Shown: positions 26,289 through 35,992, numbered from the stretch's first letter. The stretch: DNA of 64,000 nt from Okeanomitos corallinicola TIOX110 (GCF_038050375.1 NZ_CP150886.1:4815318-4879317); one strand, 5' to 3'. The notes: generated by a model not told the origin, from the sequence alone. Program-made: numbers and translations.

Positions 26289-28016
26289 TTAATACTTCCT
26301 CTCCTTCGGCTCAAACATATTCACCACCACCGGCATATATTGAATATCAATTCCCCCAGGTGAATAATAAGCCATTGTATGTTTCAAGAAATTACCATCA
26401 TCCCGATTTGCAAAATCTTCCCGAAAATGTGCGCCTCTACTTTCTTGACGATTTAAAGCAGATGTTAAAATTGTCTGTCCTACCACCATTAAACTTCTTA
26501 ATTCTAAAGCTTCTACTAATTCTGTATTCCAACAACTGCCTTTATCATCTAAATAAATCTGTGAATATTGTTTTTCTATTTCTCCTATTTTCTCCAACCC
26601 TTCACCCATTAATTCTGATGTTCTAAATACTCCACAAAATTGTGTCATTGTGTCTTGAAATTGTTGGCGAATTTGATTAATTCGATATTTTCCACTTTGA
26701 TCTAATAAACTTTGAACTTCTTGTTTTGCTTCGGTAATATAACTCTGCTCATCCACAGATGGTAATTTGCGGTTTTGCACATATCTGGCTATACTTGCCC
26801 CAGTTCGCTTGCCGTAAACAACACATTCCAACAGCGAATTACTACCGAGACGATTTGCACCATGAACGGAAACACAGGCACTTTCTCCAGCTGCAAAAAA
26901 GCCTTCCACTAAATTATCTGCACTGCTGCGGACTTGTCCATCAGTATTCACTGGTATACCACCCATACAATAATGAATGGTAGGACGTACTGGCATAGGT
27001 TGGGTGACAGCATCCACACCTACCAAACGGTGTGCTTCTTCCCAACAAAAAGGAACACGACTCATGATTTTTTCTTTACCCATGTGGCGCAGATCCAAGT
27101 ATACAAACTGACCTCCAGGACTACCATCAGCATTTATACCTCTACCTGCGCGAATTTCGTAAGTGATTGCCCTGGAAGTAATATCACGAGGTGCTAATTC
27201 CATCCGGCTGGGGGCATAATTAGCCATGAAGCGATCGCCATCAGCATTGATTAAATAAGCACCTTCCCCCCGCACAGCTTCGGAAATCAATACCCCCACC
27301 GGATACAACCCAGTGGGATGAAACTGGACAAATTCCATATCTTCCAACGGTAAACCAGCCATCGCTGTCATCGCCAAACCGTCACCAGTGCAAGCATAAT
27401 CATTAGATGTAGTGTTATAAACGCGACCATATCCCCCCGTTGCAAACATCACGGCTTTAGCCCGCACCACTTCAATATGTCCATCTAACAAGTGAAACAT
27501 TACCAAACCTTTAGCCTGGCCATCTTCTAATATCAGGCGCATTACATACCACTCTTGGTAAATTTGCACACCATGATGTCGTAAGTTATTTACCAATTCA
27601 TGTAAAATAGCATGACCAGTTTTATCTGCTGCGTAACAGGTGCGGTTGTGGGAATGGCCACCAAAAGCCCGTTGGGCAATTCTGCCATCAGGTAAACGGG
27701 AAAATAAAACTCCCAAATGTTCTAAATCAATCACCACATCTGGCGCTTCTTGGGTGAGAATAGCTACAGCGTCTTGATCTGCCAAATAATCAGAACCCTT
27801 CACAGTATCAAAAGCGTGTGCTTCCCAACTATCTTCAGGATCAACATTTTTCAAAGATGCCGCCATCCCCCCTTGGGCAGCCACAGAGTGGGAACGAATC
27901 GGATGGGTTTTAGCAACTACTGCCACCTTTAAACTCGGATCAGTCCTAGCAATTTCTAACGCCGCCTGGCATCCAGCTAAACCACCACCAACAATAATTA
28001 CATCATGCTCTAACAT
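26289..28016 (-). CDS. sdhA: Succinate dehydrogenase/fumarate reductase flavoprotein subunit
   Basis: SdhA carries FAD and the dicarboxylate site for succinate-fumarate conversion. The 575 residues have the FAD-binding GGGLAGCQAALE (about 9-20), the flavinylation region HSVAAQGGMAAS, the active-site block FGGHSHNRTCYAADKTGH, and MGGIPVNTDGQV. The ATG at 28016 gives MLEHDVIIVGGG; an in-frame TTG two codons upstream is less likely. The iron-sulphur subunit sdhB and membrane subunits are not adjacent, as is usual in cyanobacteria. A terminator separates it from the gene upstream. Confidence 0.93.
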   Translation of the reverse strand: MLEHDVIIVGGGLAGCQAALEIARTDPSLKVAVVAKTHPIRSHSVAAQGGMAASLKNVDPEDSWEAHAFDTVKGSDYLADQDAVAILTQEAPDVVIDLEHLGVLFSRLPDGRIAQRAFGGHSHNRTCYAADKTGHAILHELVNNLRHHGVQIYQEWYVMRLILEDGQAKGLVMFHLLDGHIEVVRAKAVMFATGGYGRVYNTTSNDYACTGDGLAMTAMAGLPLEDMEFVQFHPTGLYPVGVLISEAVRGEGAYLINADGDRFMANYAPSRMELAPRDITSRAITYEIRAGRGINADGSPGGQFVYLDLRHMGKEKIMSRVPFCWEEAHRLVGVDAVTQPMPVRPTIHYCMGGIPVNTDGQVRSSADNLVEGFFAAGESACVSVHGANRLGSNSLLECVVYGKRTGASIARYVQNRKLPSVDEQSYITEAKQEVQSLLDQSGKYRINQIRQQFQDTMTQFCGVFRTSELMGEGLEKIGEIEKQYSQIYLDDKGSCWNTELVEALELRSLMVVGQTILTSALNRQESRGAHFREDFANRDDGNFLKHTMAYYSPGGIDIQYMPVVVNMFEPKERKY

Positions 28017-28031
28017 TTTCAATCCCCAATT

Positions 28032-28063
28032 ACAAAAAAATACCCTGTGTGAAAACAGGGATA
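28032..28063 (-). terminator. Terminator of the two-span membrane gene
   Basis: On the minus strand, stem TATCCCTGT/ACAGGGTA is followed by TTTTTTTG. It lies 43 bases after the stop of the gene at 28106 and just before sdhA, so sdhA must have its own promoter or rely on read-through. Confidence 0.75.
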
Positions 28064-28105
28064 CTATCTTTATTTAGTCTATTCCCATTACCAATTACCA
28101 ATTTA

Positions 28106-28423
28106 TCAACTGGTAGCTTCAACTGGCTGTTGCTGAGAAATATTACCAGGAATAGATTGAGTTTTTGTGTTCGCTTCTACAGCCGTTAATTCAATGTGAT
28201 TTAACAACGTGGTAACAAAGGCAAATAACAAGAAAGGTAGAGTCAGAACAATTACAAGTGCTACTGTAGCTAAAGCGTATACTGGTCTTCTCGCACCCAT
28301 CAATGCCAAAGCCGAAGCCAAACTAAGAGTAATTGTGATTAACCAAGCAATGATTTGACCGTAGATATCACCAAAAGTTAAGGTACAGACAAACCGATAG
28401 TTTTGAATATTATTTTTATTCAT
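28106..28423 (-). CDS. Small two-span membrane protein, unknown function
   Basis: The 105 residues have two strong hydrophobic segments, about 20-44 (IIAWLITITLSLASALAL) and 50-74 (ALATVALVIVLTLPFLLFAF), and a polar C-terminus rich in Gln, Thr and Ser. No motif links it to a known complex. Its place upstream of sdhA invites the idea of a membrane partner, but the terminator between them argues against co-transcription. Unknown. Confidence 0.6.
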   Translation of the reverse strand: MNKNNIQNYRFVCTLTFGDIYGQIIAWLITITLSLASALALMGARRPVYALATVALVIVLTLPFLLFAFVTTLLNHIELTAVEANTKTQSIPGNISQQQPVEATS

Positions 28424-28576
28424 CTTAAATTTGCCTCAAGTTTATCCTATTGGTTCTACCTTAAAACTATGTTTGGCAGACTGACAATTTCTCAATATTT
28501 TTCCAAGGTTTGTAATATCACTTAACAATTTAGTCATTGATTCTCTTCCCTGGTAGTCAATGGTTAGTAACAGTGT

Positions 28577-28861
28577 TTACTGAGATTTTGTCCTTCCTTG
28601 TTTCACCATCGCAATTAAAGTTTGGTGAGCATCTTCAGCATCAGCTAAGGTATGGTCAAATTGAATACGGACAGGTACTATTTTTCCATTCACCTGTACA
28701 GTTAAATTCATTCCTTGAGCATCAATTGATAGCATCTCAGCTTTTGTGGCATTTTCGACATTTCCAAAAGCCTGTGCGTATATCATCACCGCATCTACAT
28801 GATCTTCGTTCATGTGTTTACAGATACGAGAGCTAATTTCTGGAGAAAATTGATCAGACAT
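28577..28861 (-). CDS. DUF2470 domain protein
   Basis: The 94-residue product is a single DUF2470 domain: RICKHMNEDHVDAVMIYAQ near the start, then MLSIDAQGMNLTV and RIQFDHTLADAEDAHQTLI. The same domain forms the C-terminus of HugZ-type haem-utilisation proteins and some pyridoxamine-oxidase-fold proteins; the HMNEDH motif carries the conserved histidines. Whether the free-standing form binds haem is not known. It is monocistronic. Confidence 0.82.
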   Translation of the reverse strand: MSDQFSPEISSRICKHMNEDHVDAVMIYAQAFGNVENATKAEMLSIDAQGMNLTVQVNGKIVPVRIQFDHTLADAEDAHQTLIAMVKQGRTKSQ

Positions 28862-29034
28862 AAATTATGATATGTATTCTGCCTAAATGTGTTTTCAACT
28901 CAGTCACTTAATATTTTTTTAAGTATAATAAGATATTGAGGTAGTTTAGATAGATATTGAGTTTTCATTTTAGGGAAGCATCCAACTAATAATATTCTCT
29001 ATTAGCAAATTTATTCAAGTTAAGGCAAGAACGG

Positions 29035-29796
29035 ATGAGCGACACTAACCCACGCAGGATTATTATAGGTGACGTACATGGTTACTATCAAGGTTTAATG
29101 AAACTTTTCCAAGAAATTGCACCCACATCAGAAGATCAAGTGTATTTTCTCGGAGATTTGATAGATCGCGGTCCAGAAAGCGCACAGGTAGTAGATTTTG
29201 TCAAACAAAATAACTATCCTTGTTTGCTCGGTAATCATGAGCAGATGCTTTTAAGTGCGTTAAGTGGTGGTTTTAGTTCTAACCAAACAATTCAATCATG
29301 GCTGTTTAGTGGTGGACAAGCAACCATTACCAGTTATAAGACATCCCAAATACCTCAAGACCATATAGAATGGTTAAAAAATCTACCAACATACTTAGAT
29401 TTAGGAGATGTGTGGTTAACTCATGCAGGTGTAGATCCTAACAAAACGGTTTCCGAGCAAACCGCTGAGGAATTGTGCTGGATACGTGATGAATTTCATA
29501 GTATGGAATTGCCATATTTTACCAATAAGTTAATTATTGTCGGTCATACTATTACTTTTACCCTACCTGGAGTTTCACCTGGGGAGTTAGCACAAGGGGA
29601 AGGTTGGTTAGATATTGATACTGGTGCTTATCATCCCCGCAGTGGTTGGTTAACGGGATTAGATATTAACAATCAATTGGTTTATCAAGTCAATGTTTTT
29701 AATAATCAAGTACGGACTTTACCGCTGGAAAAAGCTGTGAGTAAAGTTGATCCTACAAAAATTAGAGTTGGTAGTCGTCGCCGACAAAGAGTTTAA
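29035..29796 (+). CDS. Metallophosphoesterase, PPP-type Ser/Thr phosphatase or Ap4A hydrolase
   Basis: The 253 residues carry the PPP phosphatase signatures for a two-metal centre: GDVHGYY (about 13-19), GDLIDRGPES (about 41-50), GNHEQM (about 71-76) and later LTHAGVDP and VGHT. Proteins of this size include protein phosphatases and symmetric diadenosine tetraphosphatases, and the sequence does not decide between them. No signal peptide. The C-terminus is Arg-rich (KIRVGSRRRQRV). It is convergent with the M48 protease gene. Confidence 0.88.
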   Translation: MSDTNPRRIIIGDVHGYYQGLMKLFQEIAPTSEDQVYFLGDLIDRGPESAQVVDFVKQNNYPCLLGNHEQMLLSALSGGFSSNQTIQSWLFSGGQATITSYKTSQIPQDHIEWLKNLPTYLDLGDVWLTHAGVDPNKTVSEQTAEELCWIRDEFHSMELPYFTNKLIIVGHTITFTLPGVSPGELAQGEGWLDIDTGAYHPRSGWLTGLDINNQLVYQVNVFNNQVRTLPLEKAVSKVDPTKIRVGSRRRQRV

Positions 29797-29818
29797 TAGA
29801 CGAGTTAAGATCACTAAA

Positions 29819-29838
29819 GGCTGGAAATTTAACCAGCC
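29819..29838 (-). terminator. Hairpin between convergent genes
   Basis: Stem GGCTGG/CCAGCC with an eight-base loop. It is followed by a short T-rich run on the minus strand and by AAAACT on the plus strand, so it probably ends the M48 protease transcript. Confidence 0.5.
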
Positions 29839-29858
29839 AAAACTAAAACACTAAATTT

Positions 29859-30716
29859 CTAATACAACATGGAACGAACCCTAGCTTTATAAGCGGCCTT
29901 ATCTAAACCATAGTTGTTATTACTGGGTTGAAGTTGGATTTGTCTTTCTAAGGACTTAACGCGATCGCTCGCTCCTGGATGGGTACTTAAAAACGTCGGA
30001 ACTGAACTTCTTCCCTCTAATTTTTTCATAAAAGAAACTATCCCTGACTGAGCATAACCAGCATCAGTTAACAGTCTTAAACCTATATTGTCTGCATCGT
30101 ATTCATCCTTACGACTACGGGGACGATTCAGAGCTAAATCTACACCAATACCTACGGCTTTGTTTCTGTCTAAGCCCGCAGCAGTAGCAACACCAGAGGC
30201 GATCGCACTTTGTCGCATTTGGTTAACTAAATGTCTTCCCTTGATGTGACCTATTTCATGTCCCATCACACTGGCTAATTCTGCCTCATTTTCCGCAGTT
30301 TCTATTAAACCTGTATTTATATAAACATAACCACCAGTAGTTGCAAACGCATTGACAGATTTGTCTTCAACAACCTGGAAAGTGTAGGGAATATCACGGC
30401 GATCGCTACTATTTTCTACCAATCTTCTGCCTATACTCTGTATATAGCTAGTTAACTGCTGATTTCTAGAAATTCTTACCTCTTGACGCAGCTGATCATT
30501 CATCTGTGTCCCAAGATCAAATTCTTGACGGGGAGAGAGATTGGACAATTGAAATACTTGTACACCTCTCAATAAAAAAGGTAATAACTCTATGGCCTGA
30601 GTTTGCACAGGAGTAGTTAAACATAAACTCACAGCGACGAGTAGAGAAATAACAGGATAAACTAAACGTCGTCGCCATAAACGATAACTTTTTAACAATC
30701 CATTCCAGTTAATCAT
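29859..30716 (-). CDS. M48-family zinc metalloprotease, exported
   Basis: The 285 residues begin with a basic stretch and a hydrophobic segment (about 18-40, VISLLVAVSLCL) ending at TQA, so the protein is probably exported to the periplasm or membrane-anchored. The catalytic motif is VMGHEIGHIKGRH, with the third zinc ligand in RKDEYDADNIGLRLL. It looks like the BepA/YfgC or Oma1-type M48 group involved in envelope protein quality control. No TPR tail is present. Confidence 0.88.
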   Translation of the reverse strand: MINWNGLLKSYRLWRRRLVYPVISLLVAVSLCLTTPVQTQAIELLPFLLRGVQVFQLSNLSPRQEFDLGTQMNDQLRQEVRISRNQQLTSYIQSIGRRLVENSSDRRDIPYTFQVVEDKSVNAFATTGGYVYINTGLIETAENEAELASVMGHEIGHIKGRHLVNQMRQSAIASGVATAAGLDRNKAVGIGVDLALNRPRSRKDEYDADNIGLRLLTDAGYAQSGIVSFMKKLEGRSSVPTFLSTHPGASDRVKSLERQIQLQPSNNNYGLDKAAYKARVRSMLY

Positions 30717-31013
30717 AATCTAGTTAAAACAAATGAGTGTGAGAACTTAAAATCAGCGACGTATTTACAGCTTACTAAGTTTCATTTACAACTCAATATC
30801 TTGGATTTTCCAGACTCTACAGATCCAAAAATTGCCAGATCAGAAACCTTCCCACTCTACGCTATGATAAAAAATCGGAAATCATTCCCCTCACAGAACT
30901 TAGCTGCCTCAAACCACTACTCTAGAAACTTTAACCTGTGATAAGCTGTAGCCAAATTCTAACATCAATCACTTTAGTTTATTAGAAAACCTCTATCGTA
31001 AACAAACTAAATT

Positions 31014-31547
31014 ATGCCAATTTTAGATTCTAAAGGTCGTTTATTCGGTAAAATTAACATACTTGATTTGGGTGCTGCGCTAGTCATCCTCATGGTTATA
31101 GTTGGCATCTTTATATTTCCGGGAACTTCCGGTTCTGTAGCTGAAGTTGGCATAAAAACTGTACCCATAGAAGTAGATTTAGTAGTACGTGGACTAAATG
31201 TTCGTGATCCTGAGCGGTTATCTGCACAAGGATTTACCAAAGGTGGCAAAACAAATGTAATTATCCGTAATCAACCCTACGGACAAATTGCCATTAAATC
31301 CATTCAAGAACTAGAAAGGACTATCACCGTTCCCCAACCCGATGGTTCAGTTAAAGAATTACCAGATCCCAGATCAAATAACTTTAGTACAGATTTTATT
31401 TTGACCCTAGAAGGTGAAGCTAAAGTCACTAAAACTGGGCCTGTTTTAGGTAATAGCAAAGTTAAAATCGGAATGCCTTTTGAATTAGAAGGTTTTAACT
31501 ACAACTTCAACTCTTCTGTGATTGATGTTCGTTTACTAGAAAAATAG
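31014..31547 (+). CDS. DUF4330 family membrane-anchored protein
   Basis: The 177 residues start MPILDSKGRLFGKINILDLG, typical of DUF4330, followed by one membrane span (about 22-40) and a beta-rich domain outside the membrane with VEVDLVVRGLN-like and GKTNVIIRNQPYG segments. The family is common in cyanobacteria and its function is unknown. It is divergent from the M48 protease gene, with about 300 bases between starts, and is not in an obvious operon. Confidence 0.8.
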   Translation: MPILDSKGRLFGKINILDLGAALVILMVIVGIFIFPGTSGSVAEVGIKTVPIEVDLVVRGLNVRDPERLSAQGFTKGGKTNVIIRNQPYGQIAIKSIQELERTITVPQPDGSVKELPDPRSNNFSTDFILTLEGEAKVTKTGPVLGNSKVKIGMPFELEGFNYNFNSSVIDVRLLEK

Positions 31548-31779
31548 TATTTTGGGTGTGGGTTATCGGTGATCTGATTTTCTGGCCTTTAGCCCTTACC
31601 CATGGAAATAAGTATTAATCTGAGTTTTTGTGTTAATATAAACAAGAAAATTAAAATTCACCCTGAATGTAGAAAAAATTATCAGGTGTGTATAAGTAAG
31701 TTTTTTTATCTAAACTGCTGTGTCATTAAAAACAACTTTAAGTATCTTGATTTTAATAATAATATAAAAGCGGGGTGTC

Positions 31780-32367
31780 ATGCTAAATCAGGCTCATAAA
31801 TTAGACCAATTACAAACACTTGCAGAAACTCAAGAACGGACTGAAAGTTCTGTTACCAAAAAATCCATTAACATCTCCAATGGCCCAAATGCAGTTGATA
31901 AAGATACCTACACCGAACAACGGTTTTTACCTGAATGTATTAGATTAAATTTTGATGAATTAAAAGCATTTGAAACACTACACGATCAATTTAAAAATTG
32001 GGGCATAATTTTTGATAATTGCCTAGTCATACAACCATCAAACCCAGCATTTCCCAGTGAATCAGGATCAAAAGTAGTCATGGCATCTCCTAAAAGTGGA
32101 CTGCTAGAAATAAATTTTTTACGTCCTGTTAATTGGGTTAGTGGTTTAGTAACTAGCTCACAACGGTTAGTTATTTCTGCCTATGATCAAAATGGTGAAT
32201 TGCTAGATGAATCAGTTCTACCAAAAGCAAATCTTGCCAATTCTGACTCAGATATACCACCCAATACCATGCTATCAGTCAGTGCAGAAAACATCAGTAA
32301 AGTGAAATTTTTCTGCTTTGATGGCAACTTTACCTTAGATGAATTTAGATTTTGTATTTCTAACTAG
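31780..32367 (+). CDS. Protein with a predicted beta-sandwich domain, unknown function
   Basis: The 195 residues have a polar, Gln/Thr-rich N-terminus (1-45) and then a domain of alternating strands: FDNCLVIQPSNPAF, SPKSGLLEINFL, RLVISAYDQNGELLDE, ENISKVKFFCFDGNFTLDEF. The strand pattern, with a final residue block describing deviation from a norm, is like jelly-roll domains found in PEP-CTERM-type proteins. It has no signal peptide or sorting signal itself. No family name can be given. Confidence 0.6.
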   Translation: MLNQAHKLDQLQTLAETQERTESSVTKKSINISNGPNAVDKDTYTEQRFLPECIRLNFDELKAFETLHDQFKNWGIIFDNCLVIQPSNPAFPSESGSKVVMASPKSGLLEINFLRPVNWVSGLVTSSQRLVISAYDQNGELLDESVLPKANLANSDSDIPPNTMLSVSAENISKVKFFCFDGNFTLDEFRFCISN

Positions 32368-32505
32368 CCAAATCACAAACCGAGTAAAACAGAAAAGAAC
32401 TAAAAATAATCAAAAAATATCCTGTGTTAGTTAAAAATTAATTGCTAAATGCTTAATGTATTCTCAATCAATTAATCTTGTCATAACATTAGTTAGGTAA
32501 AAACT

Positions 32506-33255
32506 GTGAGTCAGGCTTCTTCTTATTGGCATAAATTCATTAAGCAACTTCCAGAAATCAAGGTAGAAAGCCCAAAACAGCAAAAATTCAACCGTTTTTA
32601 TGAACCCGGAAATATGCTGGGAGTATTAACAGTAATTGTTGCTATGCTGCTTTGGAACTGGAAGTTGCTATTAGCTCTTATTGTTGGTATTGGTGTAATG
32701 TTAATAGCTTATTCAATACCCAAATGGAACTGGCAAATAAGCTGGTCAGAAACTCGTAAATTATTGAATAGTCCCAAGATTCGGTTAGCTTTAGCAGTTA
32801 TAAGTGGTGGTATTACTACTTTCATGACTTATATGGCCATCGCCATTTGGCTTGATTCTCCGACTATTTGGATAGCTATTGGTGCTATGGTACAAGGATT
32901 GGGAACAATCCTAACCTTGATATTGTTAGTATGGCAAATATTTAATTTTCAAGAACATAAAGAAGAAGATAATTTGCAACAATTGCTGAACAACTTAACA
33001 GAAACAGATCCTTTAAAAAGATTATTGGCAGTGCGTCAACTGAATAAATTGATTAGTCGTAAAAATGTTGATGATTCAGTCCAACAAGATGTGGTAAATT
33101 GTTTAAAAATTCTTTTGGTTAGAGAAGAAGAAACAGTAATTCGTGAAGCAGTATTGACCAGTTTGCAAGGCTTAGATAGCTTACAAAATCTAGTGTCTAG
33201 TCATGCTAAACCACTTGCAACCATACCCCAAAAAGTTAAACAAGAAGTTTATTAA
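32506..33255 (+). CDS. Membrane protein with a helical-repeat C-terminus
   Basis: The 249-residue product starts at GTG. Four hydrophobic segments lie between about 36 and 150 (LTVIVAMLLWNW, LLLALIVGIGVMLIAYSI, LALAVISGGITTFMTYMAIAI, MVQGLGTILTLILLVWQI). After residue 155 comes a soluble helical part (LLNNLTETDPLKRLLAVRQL through EAVLTSLQGLDSL) that looks like HEAT/armadillo repeats. No enzymatic motif is seen. It is convergent with ftsE. Unknown. Confidence 0.65.
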   Translation: MSQASSYWHKFIKQLPEIKVESPKQQKFNRFYEPGNMLGVLTVIVAMLLWNWKLLLALIVGIGVMLIAYSIPKWNWQISWSETRKLLNSPKIRLALAVISGGITTFMTYMAIAIWLDSPTIWIAIGAMVQGLGTILTLILLVWQIFNFQEHKEEDNLQQLLNNLTETDPLKRLLAVRQLNKLISRKNVDDSVQQDVVNCLKILLVREEETVIREAVLTSLQGLDSLQNLVSSHAKPLATIPQKVKQEVY

Positions 33256-33296
33256 TTCACTGATCAGTTATTGGTAAGAAAACCAATAACCAATGA

Positions 33297-34019
33297 CTAA
33301 TAACTCCTAGATAATTTGCCATTTTTAACTTGAATTACTGGATGATTACACTTTCTTACCAATTGTTCATCATGGGTAGTGACAATTACCGTTGCACCAA
33401 AGGAATTTAATTTTTGCAGAATTTGGATCACTTGCCAAGAGTTATCTGGATCAAGATTTCCTGTTGGTTCATCTGCTAATATTAGGGGTGGGGTAGCAAT
33501 AATTGCTCGCGCAATACTCACCCGCTGTTGTTCACCCCCAGAAAGTTGATCAGGGAAACGATCTGCTTTCGACAATAAACCTACTAATTTCAAAGTTGGT
33601 TCTAAACGGCGTTGAATTTCCTTCCGGGTGTAACCTTGTGCTTGCAATACAAAAGTGATATTTTCTGCTACTGTGCGCTGGGGAATTAATTTATAGTCCT
33701 GAAAGACAATTCCTATTCGCCGACGCAAGAGCGATAGGCGATCGCCCCGTAATTTTTCCACATTCAAATCATCAACAATTACCTCTCCTTGGGTTGGTAA
33801 TTCTTGACCATATAATAATTTTAAAAAAGTTGATTTTCCAGAACCACTAGATCCTGTAACAAATACAAATTCTCCTTTTTTAATATTTAAACTGACATTG
33901 AGTAGGGTGTAAGAATTATTTGCATAAGCTTTAGTGACAGAACGTAATTCTACCCTTGAGCCTACAGGAATATCTTCTTTTTGACTATCCGGATCTTTTA
34001 TGATGTTAACTGTTGACAT
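33297..34019 (-). CDS. ftsE: Cell-division ABC ATPase FtsE
   Basis: FtsE pairs with FtsX at the division site and controls peptidoglycan hydrolysis. The 240 residues include Walker A GSSGSGKS, the Q-loop [12 protein letters not shown] (the QDxxL form typical of FtsE), the signature [15 protein letters not shown] and Walker [18 protein letters not shown] 20-residue N-terminal extension precedes the ATPase fold. No ftsX is next to it; it is followed on the same strand, 32 bases upstream, by a glycosyltransferase gene. Confidence 0.88.
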   Translation of the reverse strand: MSTVNIIKDPDSQKEDIPVGSRVELRSVTKAYANNSYTLLNVSLNIKKGEFVFVTGSSGSGKSTFLKLLYGQELPTQGEVIVDDLNVEKLRGDRLSLLRRRIGIVFQDYKLIPQRTVAENITFVLQAQGYTRKEIQRRLEPTLKLVGLLSKADRFPDQLSGGEQQRVSIARAIIATPPLILADEPTGNLDPDNSWQVIQILQKLNSFGATVIVTTHDEQLVRKCNHPVIQVKNGKLSRSY

Positions 34020-34051
34020 CTACAGACATTCCTAGTTTCCAAGCATCCATT

Positions 34052-34816
34052 TCAGCAACCAGCACTATTAATACTTCTAGTAGTCAAACGATAAATAAAG
34101 GCCTTGAGGACAAACTCCGGTAAAGCCAACATTCGTCGCCAACGCCAAGGTTCTTGGTATAAACGGTATAGCCATTCTAAATTGTTATTTGCTAACCAAC
34201 TGGGGGCGCGATTTTTACGTCCTGACCAAATATCAAAACTACCACCAACCCCTACCCAAATTGCTTGGGGACAAAGATGACGATTTTTAGCAATCCACAA
34301 TTCTTGACGGGGAACTCCTAAACCAACAAAAATCACTTGTGGTTGCAACTGAGCTAAAGTTTGCTGTAGTAATTGTTCTTCTTCTGGGGAATGATATCCG
34401 GAGTGAGTACCTACTATATTTAAGTCTGGTATTTGCTGTTCCCAAAAAGCTGCTGCTGTTGCAGCTACTTCTGTCGCTCCTCCATAGAAAAATATTTTAG
34501 TATCAAGTTGATGTTGACCAATTTCTGCTAAGAAGTTTTCTGCTAATTCAATTCCTGGACAACGTTTTACTGCTTGTCTTAATAGATATCTCAAGTACAG
34601 AACCACCCCTGCACCATCTGGAATCACTAAATCGGCTTTTTGAATAACTGCGGCTAAGGATTCATTTCTTTCTGCTTGCATGGTCATTTCTGCATTCAGA
34701 GTGACTACATGAGTTCCTCTATTATGCTGGAGGCATTCTAGCAACCATTGAGAGTAGTTAGCCATCAGATGAACAGGTAAACCCAATACGGAAATTTTTA
34801 CATCTGATTTATACAT
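34052..34816 (-). CDS. WecB/TagA/CpsF-family glycosyltransferase
   Basis: Enzymes of this family transfer ManNAc or similar sugars to lipid-linked intermediates in cell-surface polysaccharide synthesis. The 254 residues show VTLNAEMTMQAER, PDGAGVVLYLR, FFYGGATEVA and GLGVPRQELWIAKN, with a basic C-terminus. Members typically act at the inner face of the membrane. It is encoded upstream of ftsE on the same strand with 32 bases between. Acceptor and donor cannot be told from the sequence. Confidence 0.85.
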   Translation of the reverse strand: MYKSDVKISVLGLPVHLMANYSQWLLECLQHNRGTHVVTLNAEMTMQAERNESLAAVIQKADLVIPDGAGVVLYLRYLLRQAVKRCPGIELAENFLAEIGQHQLDTKIFFYGGATEVAATAAAFWEQQIPDLNIVGTHSGYHSPEEEQLLQQTLAQLQPQVIFVGLGVPRQELWIAKNRHLCPQAIWVGVGGSFDIWSGRKNRAPSWLANNNLEWLYRLYQEPWRWRRMLALPEFVLKAFIYRLTTRSINSAGC

Positions 34817-34960
34817 AGTATGTTCTTGATTTACCTCACACGGAATTCTATAGAAGCTTAGTCTATCAAATTTTTTCCCAGACGGATTGTCTATATCAGC
34901 TTACTTCCCACGGTATTTTTGTCCGCTACCAAAAATCTGTTCCCGTCATCACAACCAAAC

Positions 34961-35008
34961 TATACCTAAGTGATATCAATAGTAAAAATTATCACTACAG
35001 TTAGTATA
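34961..35008. repeat. 48-bp fold-back in the divergent promoter region
   Basis: Outer arms TATACCTAA and TTAGTATA surround AGTGATA (34969) and TATCACT (34990). The end motif TATAC-TAA resembles the termini of the 120-bp elements. The rest of 34817-35163 (between the WecB-type gene and the response regulator) shows nothing else apart from a small open frame. Confidence 0.4.
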
Positions 35009-35071
35009 AATACATGAATTCTACTTTTCTGAAAATACTCCAAGTTTCGAATTATTTGGTTTAGGCTGGTA

Positions 35072-35161
35072 ATGGGTAATTTAGAAAAATTTTTACCTGT
35101 CAAATATATTTTTGCATCTACTTTCTCACTTGTAATCTTTTTTATTCAAGAAACCTTTTAA
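35072..35161 (+). CDS. Possible 29-residue membrane peptide upstream of the response regulator
   Basis: The frame MGNLEKFLPVKY then IFASTFSLVIFFI gives one hydrophobic span of about 14 residues. Its stop lies two bases before the ATG of the response regulator, so it could be a leader coupled to it. The ribosome-binding site is weak (AGGCTGGT). It may be chance. Confidence 0.22.
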   Translation: MGNLEKFLPVKYIFASTFSLVIFFIQETF

Positions 35162-35163
35162 AT

Positions 35164-35853
35164 ATGAGTAAAATTCGCGTTGTCTTGATTGAAGATCATG
35201 ATCTCACCCGTTTGGGTATTCGGACTGCACTGTTACAAACACAAGAAATTGAAATAGTTGGGGAATCTGCCAATGCCACTCAAGGGCTAAAAATACTCAA
35301 AAATCTACGCCCAGATATTGCCATTGTGGATATTGTTTTACCAGGTAAAGATGGTATTGAGCTAACGAAAGAAGTAAAACGTATCACCGCCACTGAAAAC
35401 TTAAAGACAAAAGTATTAATTTTAACTTTAGAAGATTCTAGGGATTCTGTACTAGCCGCTTTTGCCGCAGGTGCAGACTCCTATTGTATGAAAGACATTA
35501 ATTTTAATAACTTATTGGAAGCTATACGGGTAACTCATCATGGCTATGCCTGGATTGACCCAGCGATCGCCAGGATTATCCTCCAACAAGTACAACAAAA
35601 TCGCCATCTAGCAGATGGCAAATCATCAAATCGTCAAAGTATTAGCAATAACTTAGAATCAGATTTGACAACTAGGGAATTAGAGGTATTACAGTTAATA
35701 GCTGACGGGTGTAGTAATTTAATTATTTCTCAACGGTTGTTTATCACCACTGGCACAGTAAAAACTCATGTTCGTAATATTCTTAATAAGCTGGGTGCAG
35801 ATGATCGCACTCAAGCCGCAGTCATAGCTTTACGGAATGGGATAGTCCGCTAA
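35164..35853 (+). CDS. NarL/FixJ-family response regulator
   Basis: This two-domain regulator binds DNA after phosphorylation. The 229 residues have a receiver domain (1-125) with Asp56 in DIAIVDIVLPG as phospho-acceptor, Lys in CMKDINF, and a LuxR-type HTH (about 167-225) with TRELEVLQLIADGCSN and TGTVKTHVRNILNKLGADDR. Length is normal. It is the first gene of a signalling cluster; the REC-GAF-PP2C phosphatase begins 140 bases downstream. No histidine kinase gene is next to it. Confidence 0.9.
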   Translation: MSKIRVVLIEDHDLTRLGIRTALLQTQEIEIVGESANATQGLKILKNLRPDIAIVDIVLPGKDGIELTKEVKRITATENLKTKVLILTLEDSRDSVLAAFAAGADSYCMKDINFNNLLEAIRVTHHGYAWIDPAIARIILQQVQQNRHLADGKSSNRQSISNNLESDLTTRELEVLQLIADGCSNLIISQRLFITTGTVKTHVRNILNKLGADDRTQAAVIALRNGIVR

Positions 35854-35992
35854 TTAATGATTTGATCATCCCTGATCTCTGGACTACCCCACAGATATGA
35901 TTACTATCCAAAATGAATCATTAATTAACAATGATTAGTATAAACTTGGTATATCTTGCTAATAAGAAAATATCTAAAAATAGTAGTCAAAT

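Noticed and set aside
31602-31799. 65-codon plus-strand frame before the beta-sandwich gene
   Set aside because: No ribosome-binding site, no family resemblance; it overlaps the next start and has the base bias of intergenic DNA.
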